Assembly: GCA_032164295.1 (NCBI GenBank)
Contig: JAJHTX010000011.1
Location: 806,001 to 870,000 of the forward strand
Length of the DNA stretch: 64,000 nt
From: Inonotus obliquus
Lineage: Eukaryota; Basidiomycota; Agaricomycetes; Hymenochaetales; Hymenochaetaceae
Direction of reading: 5' to 3'
Translations under genes and position numbers: made by a program
Shown here: in pieces, positions 13,078 through 25,473 of the stretch
Position numbering within the stretch: position 1 is the stretch's first letter
How the letters are laid out: every line of letters begins with the position of its first letter
Notes under the pieces: generated by a model
The model's database searches: none
The model's input: only the letters and a program-made list of their open reading frames with translations
What the model was told of the DNA's origin: nothing

Positions 13078-13369
13078 TGGATCGATGCCTCAAAATAAGC
13101 GCGCCCGATGTTTGTGAGAGTCAAGGAGTGAAGGACAGATCCTCGTGGGGTCGGGGGCCTCCAACTGCAGCGCTACACTACCATAGACGTCGCCAAATAG
13201 AACGGCCCTCGTTTTATGCTCCTTGACTGTTTGCAGGTTTCACCAGTGTGGCGACAATTGATAGGTTTTTTTCCCATCGGGCAACCCCAATGGCCAATGG
13301 CGTGAAGAAATCATGTGAATAAACAGGTTAAATTGATGATGCTACGAATTTGCATCTCCGCTTCAATAT

Positions 13370-14827
13370 TTATGTACTCGAATTATTGACCGCGACTCCT
13401 CTTACTACGTCCTTCCAATCATCCAAGTTCCTCAACACAGCGTTGCACTTGTCCCTGATGTTCTGCTCCGCATCTGCGCCTAGGACCATCAAGTTATACT
13501 CTGGCCAGATTCTACCCACATTTTCTCCCTCTGAAGTACCTCTTTTAGGATCAACGGTCATGCCCGTTACAACGTCAAAAATGGCTTGAGCACATTTCTT
13601 CGGGTCACCCTCGCATACCGCGGAACGCATCCACTCAATCTGGCGTTCTCGTAATTCTGAATAGTCGCGGATATGTTTCTCGACATTCTCCACAATTCCG
13701 TTCATTTTCAGCTTGTCTGGGTCCGACGCTGTGTTTCCGTTGACTTGTCGTACCGGACTCGGAGCTAACAGTGCATCAGGCGTTGTAGGTAACAGGGTCA
13801 TCTTGGACCAGCTACACGTCTGCATCCCGCCAGGGAGCACGTTTAGAACCTTGATATTTAACGGCGCAACCTCCACGGCGAGTGATTCAGCTGCAGCTGT
13901 AGGTGCGGTCGTCACCAGCTCGAGGTTCCTCAAATCGTATCTATTGCTTACCAGTAAGTGCAGCTTTGGACGCGGCGTATGTTCCTAGCAAAATTCAGCT
14001 ACAATTAATCACTTCCGTTTTCAGAGAGAGAGGGAGCTAGCATTCGAAAACCTACCCATCATCTGGATGAACAGTTTGCGGCAAACAGATTGTTACAGTC
14101 ATCAACACGGGTCATTGTTGACGAGAAACTGGCTTACAGCAACGTGCGATCTCCAAGATGAGCGGCTCCCGACAAATACAATTGTTCCCTCCCTTCGCGC
14201 GCGCATGTGCGGTAAGAAAGCATTCGTGACGTTCAGAGGACCAAAGAAGTTCACTGAGAATTGTCTCTGGTAACCTTCTGCACTTCAATTTGAAATCAGT
14301 CCAATCTCTTCATAGACCATTTTATGAGTAACGAACCCGACTTCTTCTGTGATTCCGAGGAATCCCGCACCGGCGTTATTGACAAGGACGTCCACACGTC
14401 CCCATTTCTCAACAATTTCCTCCGCCGCTGCGCGTAGCTCCGAGAAAGGAGCAGTAACATCAAGTTTAATGAATTGTACTCGGGTAGCCGTCTCTGGACT
14501 TCGTCGAATGTGAAATCAATTTGTGTCGCGGATTCCATGCGAGCCTATAGCTGACTTACTTGTGAGCGAAGTCTCGTATACTATCTACATCTCGCGCAGT
14601 AGCTGCGACACAATCTCCGCTAGCGAGCGCAACGTTAACAAGGGACCGACCTAGACCAGAGGATGTGCCTATGGATCACCAGTCAGCTCTGGTCGGTCAG
14701 GACGGAAGAAAGATATACCAGTAATAACCCAAACCCGGCGCTTCGGTACTCCATGTTTTGTAGTCGGTTCACTGCTGTTTGCTTGAATTGAATCATCTGC
14801 ACTGGTCGATGTACCTGGTCCTATCAT
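13370..14827 (-). CDS. Short-chain dehydrogenase/reductase, paralogue C
   Basis: Exons 14827-14719, 14668-14560, 14498-14337, 14282-14138, 14062-14056, 13984-13952 and 13896-13370 give 363 residues. Motifs are TGTSSGLG, NNAG, GSRSS and YAASK (Tyr180, Lys184). The micro-exon is ATGATGG, preceded by CAG and followed by GTAGGT. The N terminus is 14 residues longer than in A because of a Ser/Thr-rich leader (start chosen at the first ATG in frame). Exons 2, 4, 5 and 6 have exactly the same lengths as in A and B, and exon 3 the same as in A. This is probably the cytosolic NAD(P)H-dependent enzyme nearest to paralogue A. Its natural substrate cannot be read from the sequence. Confidence 0.85.
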
Positions 14828-15266
14828 TACAACGTATGGTACTCGGAGGGGCCTGTCGTTCAACACAAGTATGAACGAAGATAAAGCGTCTAATAAAAGT
14901 CAAGGGAATTGGAGTCCTCTAAACGGATTGGTATCTTCCGGTCCAATAAGATAAGTAGTACTGGATAACGGCCCGAGAAGAAGTGAGTCGAAGGCACGAG
15001 ACCTCCCTCAATTATTGAGTATAAAGGATTGGCAATTACTGAACGTGAACACGTCCTCGCAGCTGTGTCTTTTACTCGGATAAACACGACTTGAAGTATG
15101 GCATGCATCTCATCGACTGAGTCACCCGGTCAAGAATCCCCTTATGAGCGCCAGAAAAGCTGCAAGAGGCATATTGCGTGCATGTCCCTATGTTCATACC
15201 ATATGCTAGACATAATTGCGGAGAGGATAAAGAGTGGGAATGAAGAAATGGTACAAAGCAACGAAA
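14828..15266. other. Intergenic between SDR C and RPL28
   Basis: No gene was recognised. It contains the promoter of SDR paralogue C and the 3' flank of RPL28, both transcribed leftward. Confidence 0.4.
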
Positions 15267-15945
15267 TCATGCAATTAGCTTGACTACACCGCCGGCTTCC
15301 TTGATCTTCTCTCTAGAATATAAATCGTTAATAATGATAAAAAGTGAAAAGGAGAAGAGGACGACAACATACTCTGCACGCTTCGATACAAATCGTGCTT
15401 TTACGATGACGGGGAGTTTTGGCAGGCTAATAGCAGCACATGGTCAGCAACACCGACCCAAGATTAACAAAATGAAAGAGACTCACAGCCCATTCCCAAG
15501 CACCTTAGAGTACCCCGCCGCAAGAGTATCGACAATAGGAACAACTTCCGAACTCTCAGTTAGCCCATCCTTCTCCCCTTTAGGCACCAGTGTCCATAAC
15601 TTGTCTACGTTGATGGTGCGATTCCAATACTGGTTCTTCGTATAATGGAAGTGTCGCATACCGACTTTACCGAAGTAACCCGGATGGTACTTGTCGAAGT
15701 TGGTACTGTTCGAAGTAATCACGGAAACACGAATAACACGACAAATAGAGAAAACGATGCCATAATGGTGAGATTAGCAAGGGGTGTCGGTGCTGAAGAG
15801 GATAAGACGGGAGAACGCACCGATGATGATGAGCACCACCAGCAAGACCACGACCACCTGGGTGTTTCCTGTGTTTACCGACGCGACCGTGTCCGGCGGA
15901 GACGTGTCCACGGTGCTTGCGAGTCTTTGAGTGGCGCGTCGGCAT
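15267..15945 (-). CDS. RPL28: 60S ribosomal protein uL15 (L28 / L27a)
   Basis: Four exons (15945-15821, 15705-15487, 15426-15373, 15312-15267) give 147 residues, the usual size for eukaryotic uL15. The N terminus [20 protein letters not shown] and the block [19 protein letters not shown] are highly conserved uL15 sequence, and the C-terminal [13 protein letters not shown] plus AGGVV match the globular end. It is a structural protein of the large ribosomal subunit. Introns interrupt the early His-rich part and the C-terminal domain. The gene is divergent from RPB11, 393 bp away. Confidence 0.96.
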
Positions 15946-16338
15946 CTGTCCGATGTAGCATAAAGTCAGCGCTCAGTCTCGCTCGTTGAGAGTGGTATTC
16001 GCCAGCCAGGATATTGCTCTCCATCGTCCATCCTGAGCCGTATCCATCCAACCTCCGATCCAACAATCCATCCATTTCTCCTTCAAACAACACTCTCCTA
16101 CCACCCGGTTTCAACTCGTTACGCCCAAATGACGGCATATGGCCTAGCTGGCTCTATAGGAAGACGATATTCACCTTTGTTTTGTGTTGAGCAGGTCGGT
16201 CGCTGTTCTTCACCTCTTCAACACTTGACGGTCCTTCCAAATTTGTAAATGTGACATGCAGCTGACTCAGCATCACATTTGCGTTACTTCACGTTCGATT
16301 CAATTCATTCTGTCCTTCTTCCTCTCGCCTCCACCAAA
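15946..16338. promoter_or_regulatory. Shared divergent promoter, RPL28 / RPB11
   Basis: The 393 bp lie between the start codon of RPL28 (leftward) and the first coding base of RPB11 (rightward). CT-rich tracts sit near the RPB11 side, ending in CTTCTTCCTCTCGCC. No canonical TATA box close to either start was found. Shared control is inferred from geometry only. Confidence 0.5.
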
Positions 16339-17203
16339 AGTGAGTGATATTTCATTTTATTTTGGTGAGCGGGAAAGCAGATGATGGTTTTCATTTATTG
16401 TCGTTGACTATCCCATGATAAAAAAATCATGTCCAACTTCTGATGCTTCCTACTTCCTTTCTATGATATGAGACGAAGCCACGTTCTTGTTCTTATTCAC
16501 TAACTTTCTTTCTTCTTGCTTTACAGTGAACAGTGGCGTTAACGCGATACAACGGCACGAACTTTACGTACTCGAAGATGGAGAGAAAGCGTACGTTCTA
16601 TTATCTCCTATCCTGGAAAGGGAAGAATAAAGGATGAATGGAATATTTGGATTGTAATGATATGTAGGTTGACGATTCTGGAGGACACAAAAGTTCCCAA
16701 CGCAGCTACCGTCATTATCGTCAAGCAAGATCATACACTTGCTAATATGCTTCGACAGTGAGTCCCTCCTTAATCTTCTCGCATACACATCTTCACTATT
16801 TTGACTTACTTGATGCGACAGTCAACTCCTCGCAAATCCTTCCGTCCTCTTCGCAGGGTATAAAGTTCCCCATCCCCTTCATCCAGCCTTCCAACTTAAA
16901 ATCCAAACCGACGGTTCAATAACACCCAGCGAAGCCCTCGAAAGGGCTGCATCGGATCTAATAGGTATGCTTGGAACGCTTGAGACGAAATTTCGTCAAG
17001 AGTTTAGTTTCCGTGACCACGATGGTACGGATGTTGGTGTTGGGAATATTTTGGGTGTTGGGACGGGGGTGGGTCCATTGGCCAGCATTGGTGGCGTTGG
17101 TGGAGGTGTTGGTGGGACTGGGGATGTTGGACTGGACGCTACCGCTGGTGGAGCGTATGGCGAGGGTGCTGCTTGGTCTGGGAGGGATTATCTGGATTTA
17201 TGA
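16339..17203 (+). CDS. RPB11: RNA polymerase II subunit Rpb11
   Basis: Coding parts are base 16339, then 16527-16590, 16668-16757 and 16822-17203, giving 178 residues. The start codon is split: A at 16339 is followed by GTGAGT, and the next exon begins TG after TTACAG, producing MNSG... in frame with the family block. The core carries IPNAA-like VPNAATV, QDHTLANMLR, QLLANPSVLFAGYKVPHP and QTDG, all diagnostic of Rpb11, which pairs with Rpb3 in the polymerase II assembly platform. Fungal and animal Rpb11 is about 115-120 residues; here a Gly/Val-rich tail of about 60 residues (DVGVGNILGVGTGVG and similar) follows the final helix. No other ATG upstream gives a frame compatible with exon 2. Confidence 0.92.
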
Positions 17204-17394
17204 AGCTGGGTTCGCGCTTGTGGTCGGTACTGTCTATTTATCCCCCTAATTCATTCGCTCTTGCATCAGACTGAGATTAAGCATACTTGTAATTTATTCG
17301 TGCAATCATTTAACGAACCTCTTGCCATTGAAAACAACATCTCTGTAGTGCGATGATTATCTGCAGATTTAAGTTACAGCACCGGATCCGTGTA

Positions 17395-18500
17395 TTACTT
17401 CCCTCCACTTGCAGCTGCACTCGTCTTATCCATCCTCTCCAAAAGCACCTTCGTACACCTCCTCAACGACTCCGCTTCCTCGGGTAACGCCAGCCCTCCC
17501 CCAGCCCACCTCACTTTCAAATTCGCATCCAACAGATACACAAACCCAATATGCCTATTATTCATCCCTAACGGTTCTCTCACGAACTCCAAATTTTGTT
17601 TGGAGAGTATGTACGTCGGGTGAAGTTCTTTTGGAATGTTACGTCGGAGGGAAGAGATGTAGAGGGAGACGAGAAAGGCTTTTGCGATATTTTCTTGTAG
17701 ATTGATTTGGATGAAACGATAATGCGGGTTTGACAGGAAGGTTCTGTTCGTTTCGTTGACGAAACTATCGACATGTTCCTACAAATCCTTTCCATTGGGC
17801 ACAGTTCACTCACAATAGATGATATCGTGTGGACACGTACCTCTGAAATAGCAGTCGAAAGCATAGCGACAACCGAAACTTTCTCTTTACACAAATCCGT
17901 CGTATGTACCGTCTCCTTACCCACCAAACACCCCCCAGCAATATCAGGAAAGTATAACGCGTGATCTTCACGGATGAGAGTCTTTGGTGCAATCCAGGTT
18001 TTCCCACCATGTTTGCGGGTAGCGTTCAAGTCGTGGAAGTACCCTTTGGTAGCTTCTTTGACGCTAACTGGGTGGTTTGTCATTACGTTCTGAGTTTTGG
18101 GACCGGAAAGGGCTTACATATGTTTTCGACGAGACAGTCGAACGTCTTGATCCATTAGCTCGAGCGTTTCGTCTCGCCATGATTTTCGAGATGTTGTTGG
18201 AGGTTCGGGGACACCTAAAGGTCGCGGAAGGTAGGGCAATCTAATAGAGTCAGATTCTGAGGATGCTGCATTGCCGAGAGCATTTGATGAGCTGGAACTC
18301 GACGCTGTAGGCGAAGTAGAGGTTGAGGTAGATCCAGAGATGGAGGAGTCTATGTCGGATGCGCTGGTAGATACGCTCGATTCAGTCGATTTGTACCGTC
18401 GAGGAAACATCGCTGCAATGGCAGCGGGACCCGCAGTTCGCCCCCTGAGCTCTGCGGCTACGCATCGTCGGGTCTCTCGAGCAAGAGTGCGAGTGAACAT
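17395..18500 (-). CDS. ATP10: Mitochondrial ATP synthase assembly factor Atp10
   Basis: Three exons (18500-18118, 18063-17841, 17778-17395) join to 329 residues. The N terminus MFTRTLARETRRC is a good mitochondrial targeting sequence; an in-frame ATG at 18551 would add 17 residues. A Ser/Thr-rich linker follows. The conserved part has KEATKGYFHDL, GGKTWIAPK, a thioredoxin-like strand VSVVAMLSTAISE and, in the last exon, GFVYLLDANLKVRWAGGG with EEAESL, matching Atp10 consensus. Known Atp10 binds Atp6 and chaperones its entry into the Fo sector at the inner membrane. The acceptor at 18064-18066 was chosen because it restores HIVKEATKGYF; the stronger-looking AG upstream leads to a stop. It is convergent with RPB11 (191 bp) and divergent from histone H2A. 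Confidence 0.88.
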
Positions 18501-18669
18501 CTCTTCTGCAAGCCGAAAAATGCTCAGAAATCGCGGTCCAAAAATGTGCATGTCTTTCACGTGACGTTGTATTATTAGTTGACGCGCCGCTGTTGGTCAC
18601 CAACTCTTCTTGCCTTCTAACCACAACCATCTCTTCCCCTCCCCTCTTGACGTCTTTACATATACTAAC
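18501..18669. promoter_or_regulatory. Compact divergent promoter, ATP10 / histone H2A
   Basis: Only 169 bp separate the two start codons if ATP10 starts at 18500, or 118 bp if it starts at 18551. The side facing H2A is pyrimidine-rich (CTCTTCCCCTCCCCTC). Cis elements for both genes must overlap here or lie in the first introns. No clear TATA box was seen. Confidence 0.5.
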
Positions 18670-19436
<767 letters not shown>

Positions 19437-19997
19437 GAAACTCTTACATATCCGAGTTTTCTATATATCTCCAACAAAAAAAGATTGTGCTATTCAGAGT
19501 GTTTTTTGTTCTGCTGTGCTTTGGTTTCGTCCCTTGTACCAAATTCTTGTACACTATGCAACCCAATTGATCGTCCTTTGTATGCTGTGTTTATCTGAAT
19601 CAAAGTTGCAATTCGAAAGTAAGAAGTCATCACCCGAGCTTGATTCATACAATTCTCATCTAGAAAATGAACATACATGTGTATAGAGACTACTACAGAG
19701 TCCGAGACGTCGTGAGGTCTGGTTGTTTTGTTTTCAGTTGCGGTAGTTGTACTTGGACGTTGAATGGGTATAACGGTATAACAGAATGGACGGAAAGTAA
19801 GGAAGGAACGAATGGGAGAGGGAAGGAAAGGAAGGAAAGACGGTTCACCCTAGAAAAATAATCCAAACCTGACACATAACATCTCTTGAAGATGATTCCC
19901 TTTTTCAACCAAAAGAAAGAGCGAAAGAACGAAAGAACACCTCCCGCCGCTCCCTCACCCTCCTCCCAACGATCGATACTGAGTCAACGTATTAATG
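19437..19997. other. Convergent 3' region, H2A / bHLH gene
   Basis: No gene was recognised. It holds the 3' ends of two convergent genes. A purine run of GGAAGGAAAG type lies at 19800-19845. Confidence 0.45.
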
Positions 19998-22832
19998 TTA
20001 ATCGTCCTCATCTCCCTCCCCGCCACTACCTCCTCCAAGTCCGATACCAAGCATAGGAGCGTTCTCCTCCTCAACGTCAATATCCTTATCCAAATCTACT
20101 CTTTCGATCTCTTCTGTTATGTCATCCATTTCCTCCTCTTCCCGTCCTTCTCCCCCATCGCCCCCATCCCTTCCATCATCCCTCCTCCCCTCGAGTCGTT
20201 CAACTCTAGCCCTCAAAGCTCTAACTTCCCTCTTCAACTCCGAAATATACACTTCCCTCCTCTCCACACGTCCCTTCAACACTTTAATATACTCATTCCC
20301 ACATCTCAAGAGTGTCAACTTGCTAACAGCTCTGTTCGGTCCACTTACATCTCCTCTTGGTGGACCTCTAGGCGGCATAGAACCAGGAGGTAAGCCTTCA
20401 CCATGTAAGTTGGCGTATACGATATTGTGTGGTAATCCACTAAGACTATTAGCGTTTCCTCCACCACTGTTACCGCCGCTATTGCCACCAGAAACGACAT
20501 TGGAAGGTTCTTCGTTTGGTAAGGGAAGAGGAGGTAGTAGAATTCGTAATTGGTCGAAAGAGGTTTTAAGACTATCTCGACGTTTTTGTTCTGCAGCTTT
20601 ATGCGATGTTTTACGAATTGTTGGTGTTGTTGGAGGGAGGGATGTCGAAGGAGTGATGTGTAGAGCTGCTGCTGAACCTGAGAGATGATGAGAATAGTTT
20701 GAGGCGGAACCGAGTTGAGCGGCGGACGTGGGACCTAGGCCACCTGGGAGGAGAGGTTTGAGTGAAGGTGAGACAAGGGATGTTGAGGATGTCTTCTTAG
20801 ATATGGATTTTGACGGTTGTCCAGTGGTCCCTGAGGTCCCTGGGTTGGCAGTGGTGGTGGTGGAAGTAGTTGATGATCCTTTCGAGGGAGACTTACTCTT
20901 CCCCTTCCCCTTGGGCTGTTTCTCCGTGTTCTGCCGCCCTTCTGACCCTGTTGTAAGTGGTGAAGAAAGTCCACTGCTCAGCCCTAATCGACCGAGGTTC
21001 ATTATACTCGCTGGTGTCACAGGCGATAAAGTAGGATTTGGGGCGGAAGAACTCGATGAGGCATTCGTCAGAATCGTACCACCACCATCAAGCTGCGAAA
21101 CACTCGCAGTAGCAGACGTCGAAGTACTCGTACTCTCGCTCTCAGTCATGGGCGGCGCAGGAGGAGGCATAGATAAATCCACAGGAGAAGGCGTATCGCC
21201 TACAAAGTCGCCAAACACCGAAGTACGCTGCTGTGGATGACTTTGCTGCGGACGCATCGCAGGCGTCGAATTTATACTCGCCGATCCTGAATGTCGCGAG
21301 CTCGCAACACTTGAAGTCTTCCGCGTACTTGACCCTGAACCCCCTAGACTTGCACGAATCGCAGGGGATTGTCGTTTACGCGCTTGTACATTATGTGAGC
21401 CCTGTCCGTGTCCGCTACCTAGTCCATCTGCGTCGTCCCCGCTACTCGAAGCGCCACGCTTTGAGGCACGACGTTTTGGTTCTACCTGCGCCTGAAATTG
21501 CGATTGGGTTTGTGAGTGGGTTTGTGAATGAGTTGGACCTTGGGACTGTGGTTGCTGTTGCTGTTGCTGAAGTTGCTGCTGAGCCTGCTGATACGACGCT
21601 GCACCCAGCCACGGACTTGTAATTGGCGAAAGCTCGAAATCCAAATCACCCGGAGATAACAACGGCGCATGCGTAGAGAACGCCAGATGCGCAGGAGCAG
21701 AACTGGGACCCTGCGGGATTGAATGCGCGTTACTGAATTGGTTTGTAGGAGTACCCGACGGTTGATTAAGATAATTTTGGAGTATCATTGGAGATACGAA
21801 GTTTGGTGGATGTTGAGGTCTGAGTTCGGTGGAGTTGGCTATGTTTAGAGATCCGTTAGCCCAATAGATCTATTTCATTGAGGCAAGGTAATGCGCATAC
21901 CAGGAGTAGGAAGACCTTGGAAAGAATTGTTATCGCGGAAGGCGGGTGTCTGTAGTGGTGTCGCTTCAAGGCTACTTGATAGGCTTGCTTGTCCGCTAAT
22001 GAGTTCGATCTGCAAGGAAAAGTTGGTCAGGAAATGCGAACTGAGGCATGCACTGGCAACAGGAGGCAGGCCAGTGAATCAAACTACATTATTGGGTGAA
22101 AAAAGAATCGAGGAAAGCTCGCGAAAGCTTCAAGACCATACACCAGCACAGAGGAAGCACCAGATGAAGAACCTTTCAACTCACCTGTTGCTGAAAAATC
22201 TGGTTCTGCAACTGCTGCAGCTGCTGAAGTTGTTGCAACCGGAGTTGCTGTTCAAGCAACACCGCCGCCTGTTGATTATTCTGTTGCCCCGACCCTCCAT
22301 GTCCATGAGTCTGACCGGGTGCAGACGAAACGTCGACAGAACCAGGTAAAGACAACGGGTTCGAGAACGGCATAGACAGCGGATTAGAGAGTGGAGGGGT
22401 TTGAAGTTGCATTTGCATCTGCATAGTGAGGAGCTGTTGAAGAGCTTCGTAGTTTACGCTGTTACTGTTGCTTGCGTTTGCCCCTCCTGGTTGATGCGTC
22501 GAGGACGTAGAAGAGCCAGGTCCGGACGGACCTCCGCCGGAAGCCGTGTTATCATCTCGTCGTCCACCACCCCCACCATCTAAAGATTTTTCGGAAAATA
22601 CGTTGTTGAAATTTGCCAGGTCCATGGAATCTGGATGAGGATGATGGCGGGAGTTGCTAAAAGTGAAGGAAGGAGGTAGTTGTGAGACTTGACTGCTACT
22701 ATTAGCATCTTCTCCTTGGCCGGTACGATACCCGAGTGCGAATCCAGCAGTATTGCCACCGACTCCATCTGCTGATGAACTAGCCAAGTCGAAAGAGTCC
22801 ATTTCTAGGAACCCATCTGTGTCTGTGTTCAT
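19998..22832 (-). CDS. Gln-rich basic helix-loop-helix transcription factor
   Basis: Three exons (22832-22185, 22009-21901, 21838-19998) give 865 residues. The N-terminal 220 residues are Asn/Ser/Gly/Gln-rich with a Gln/Leu repeat (RLQQLQQLQQLQNQ), typical of activation regions. The middle is a long Ser/Thr/Pro-rich stretch with basic clusters such as PKRRASKRG. The bHLH lies roughly at residues 660-800: basic region HKAAEQKRRDSLK has the His-x3-Glu-x2-Arg-Arg pattern that reads E-boxes, helix 1 continues to ILLPPLPLP, and helix 2 is AVSKLTLLRCGNEYIKVL followed by a heptad-like RVERREVYISELKREV coiled coil. The loop is about 60 residues, rich in Gly and Asn. A strongly acidic C terminus follows. 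It is likely a nuclear regulator; targets are unknown. Confidence 0.82.
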
Positions 22833-24174
22833 CGTCGTGGTTTGAGAGACAGAGAGGACTGGCCAGGGTTGATTATTTGATTCAAAAAAATAAATGGTGA
22901 ACTATTTGCCAAATCGTTGATGTCGGCCCGGCAACCGTGCCTCGACTTTGATTTTACCAATTTCGGAAATAACGACCTTGTTCACCAGAGATGCGGATGG
23001 ATGGGGCCTCGTATACGGTGGTCGTGTGCACGTATAAAGAGACTGCGTCAGATTGTCCTTTTATGCTATTGATGTTTTCCACGCTGTCCCCCTCCGTCCA
23101 TTCATTCAAGTAGAGTTGAGTCTACCAAGCCTACAAAGGTGCCTGGTGTATCCTCGGATCTGATCTACACGCATACTATATGAGATTTTGGCTCAGACGG
23201 TAAAGGCTCATAGCGGACTTATACGGTGAGGCCCTTAATGACCTTGAATACCATCAAAGTCTCTATCACTTAGCCATTATCTAATTATCTAATTTCCCTT
23301 GCACCTTGTGTCTCGACATTGGCATTGAATCGACCTTGGGAACTAAAGGATAAGCACTCCAGATTCGTGAAGGCCACTAGTTTCCCCATGGTCTATCAGA
23401 CAATATGGTGACTTGTGAAGTGCAAACGTTCCGAGCCTATGTAGATAAAGGCTTGTATCTCCCATCGTGTTATGTTCTGCTTGTTAGTTGTACCCGCTGC
23501 TATGTTTCTCGAAGTTGTGACCTACCAATTATCGTTTTGAAGCAGGCGCTGCTCTCAAGAATCATGCAGCTTGATTCTGTTTCTCTCGGCTGCTGACCGG
23601 AGGAGTCCGTTGTGGTGGCTAGTCATTTCATCAACCTGGAAGGTGCCTTCATGAGGACACAAAGCATACTTGCATATAACCCCTTTTACCTGGCAGTCAT
23701 CGAGGACAAGGCTGACTCAAATCTCAAGGCGTGGATATGTATGTAAGTACTGTATAGTGACTCGGCTCGTGGTAAACTTGAATACAAGTCCTGAACACGT
23801 TCAACGCCGGAGCATAATCTTGCAAACATTGAAACAAGTAAGGTGCAAGGAAAAGAAATAACTTGTATAATCTATGTTCTGCTTTTACGAGAGCTTACCA
23901 CTACAGGCACAAGAAGAGAGAGGATACGAGATGGAGAGGATCTAGACGATAACCTACTATGCAGCACTGTAACGTCATCATCGCAAAACTAAACGGCGAG
24001 AAAACAAGAATCAGAAGGTACGGGAGCAAACCGATGGCTGAATTTATGCGATATGAAACCACTTATGACGTCCAAGAAGAGAGGGAGACGAAGGTGGAGC
24101 GGGACGGGAAGGATATTATAAGAGAAAGTGGAGGAAGTCACGCATACATACAATGATTTCTATCTTACTATGAA
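22833..24174. other. Upstream region of the bHLH gene
   Basis: These 1.3 kb between two leftward genes contain no ORF with recognisable similarity. The segment next to 22832 should be the promoter of the bHLH gene; no specific site is claimed. Confidence 0.4.
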
Positions 24175-25473
24175 TTACCTGCTACCCGTAGTCTTAAAGA
24201 GTACGAGCCCAATAAGCGCGACCGAGTAGCCAAAAACTTGCAACGGTGTAATCTCAACGCCGAAAACGACGACAGAGCTCGTAACGAGTAGGATATCCTA
24301 GACAAATTCAACGGGAGCAATAATCGCAAGATCAGCAATTGAATAAACGAAATCAATAATTTCAAGAATGTTTCAAAAAATGAAATGAAAGTCACCTTGA
24401 ACACTCCAGCAAGAGTGAGAACTAAACCACTCCCTGCACCGACGAGGAATACAGCTGCGATGTTGAGCAGGAACGCTACAGCAGCATTGGAGAAGAGTAT
24501 GAACGGCCCGATTCGCGTCAACTCGCGGAAGGGCTCCAGACCCTCCGTGAGAGGAATGACGGCTAAATTTAGGACGGCGCAAACCTGTTATAACAAATTT
24601 AGAGTATGCTTGCATTAATCACTGTTTTTCCGCTGATGAATGAACAAATGGAGAAAGGGAGGGCGGATATGCAGCTCGGTTATCGGCGATGAAGGGAACG
24701 TACCGGAGCGTAGTAATGAAGAGATACCAATGGGTCCATTTTAAGTCCATGAAGAAGGACCTGGATCATGACAAGTCGAGACGCCTCGAACGCAACTGCC
24801 GCTGCCTGAATCAAGAATCCGGTCAAGTTGAAGTGTAGCTCTCCACGCGATGCCAGCGCAACACCACTTGAAATCATCAACACAATCACCCCTAGCCTCT
24901 TACTCGGATCTTGAATCCTAGACGCCCATGAGATGAGGAGGATAGCGACAGGGGTGAAAGCTTTTAGCATCTGGATATAGTGCACGCTAAGGTAGAGGTA
25001 GGCCTTGTTGCTGAGGATGAGGGAACCGCTGAAGAGTACGCCGATGGGGAGGATGGATTTGAGGAACATGTCCTGTGTAATGTGTACATCTTTTGCGCTG
25101 TCAAGGAGGTGCGTTGTCCGTTGAAGGACGCGCGTGCCAATTGCCTATCTCATTATACGTCAGAGACGCAAGCAAAAAGATCAGTGAACTAAGTACGCAC
25201 GGCGAATACAAGATGCCAGGTTACGAGAAAGACGGGATACTTGAAGTACAGTTGGTTGTAGAGGTAATTGTTGTAGATGATAACAGTCGAGCTAAGAACG
25301 ATCCACACGGGGATAATGGCTGCCGTAGAGTATTTCTGACGAGATTTGGCTGGTGTCGACGCAGCTGCGCTCGCAGGCTGAGGTAAAAGTTCCTCCCTGG
25401 CCTCGTCTTCTACTTTAGTCTTTTCGTCGTCGTCATGGTTGTTTTCCTCCTTCCTCGAGGGATCGTTTAACAT
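24175..25473 (-). CDS. TPT/DUF250-family sugar-phosphate or nucleotide-sugar transporter
   Basis: Four exons with phase-0 introns (25473-25201, 25144-24704, 24584-24396, 24297-24175) give 341 residues. A charged cytosolic N terminus of about 48 residues precedes about ten hydrophobic helices. Family signatures include NNYLYNQLYFKYPVFLVTWH in the first helices, LSNKAYLYLSVHYIQMLKAFTPVA, EASRLVMIQVLL, PLVSLHYYAPV and the closing GYSVALIGLVLFK. These match the SLC35/TPT branch known as DUF250 in fungi, usually located in Golgi or ER. The exact substrate cannot be inferred. The gene is divergent from the GT61 gene, so a glycosylation role would fit the context, but that is inference. Confidence 0.88.

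Noticed and set aside
20119..21240. Plus-strand ORFs of 189 and 170 codons opposite the bHLH gene
   Set aside because: Antisense shadows of a Ser/Pro/Gly-rich coding exon.
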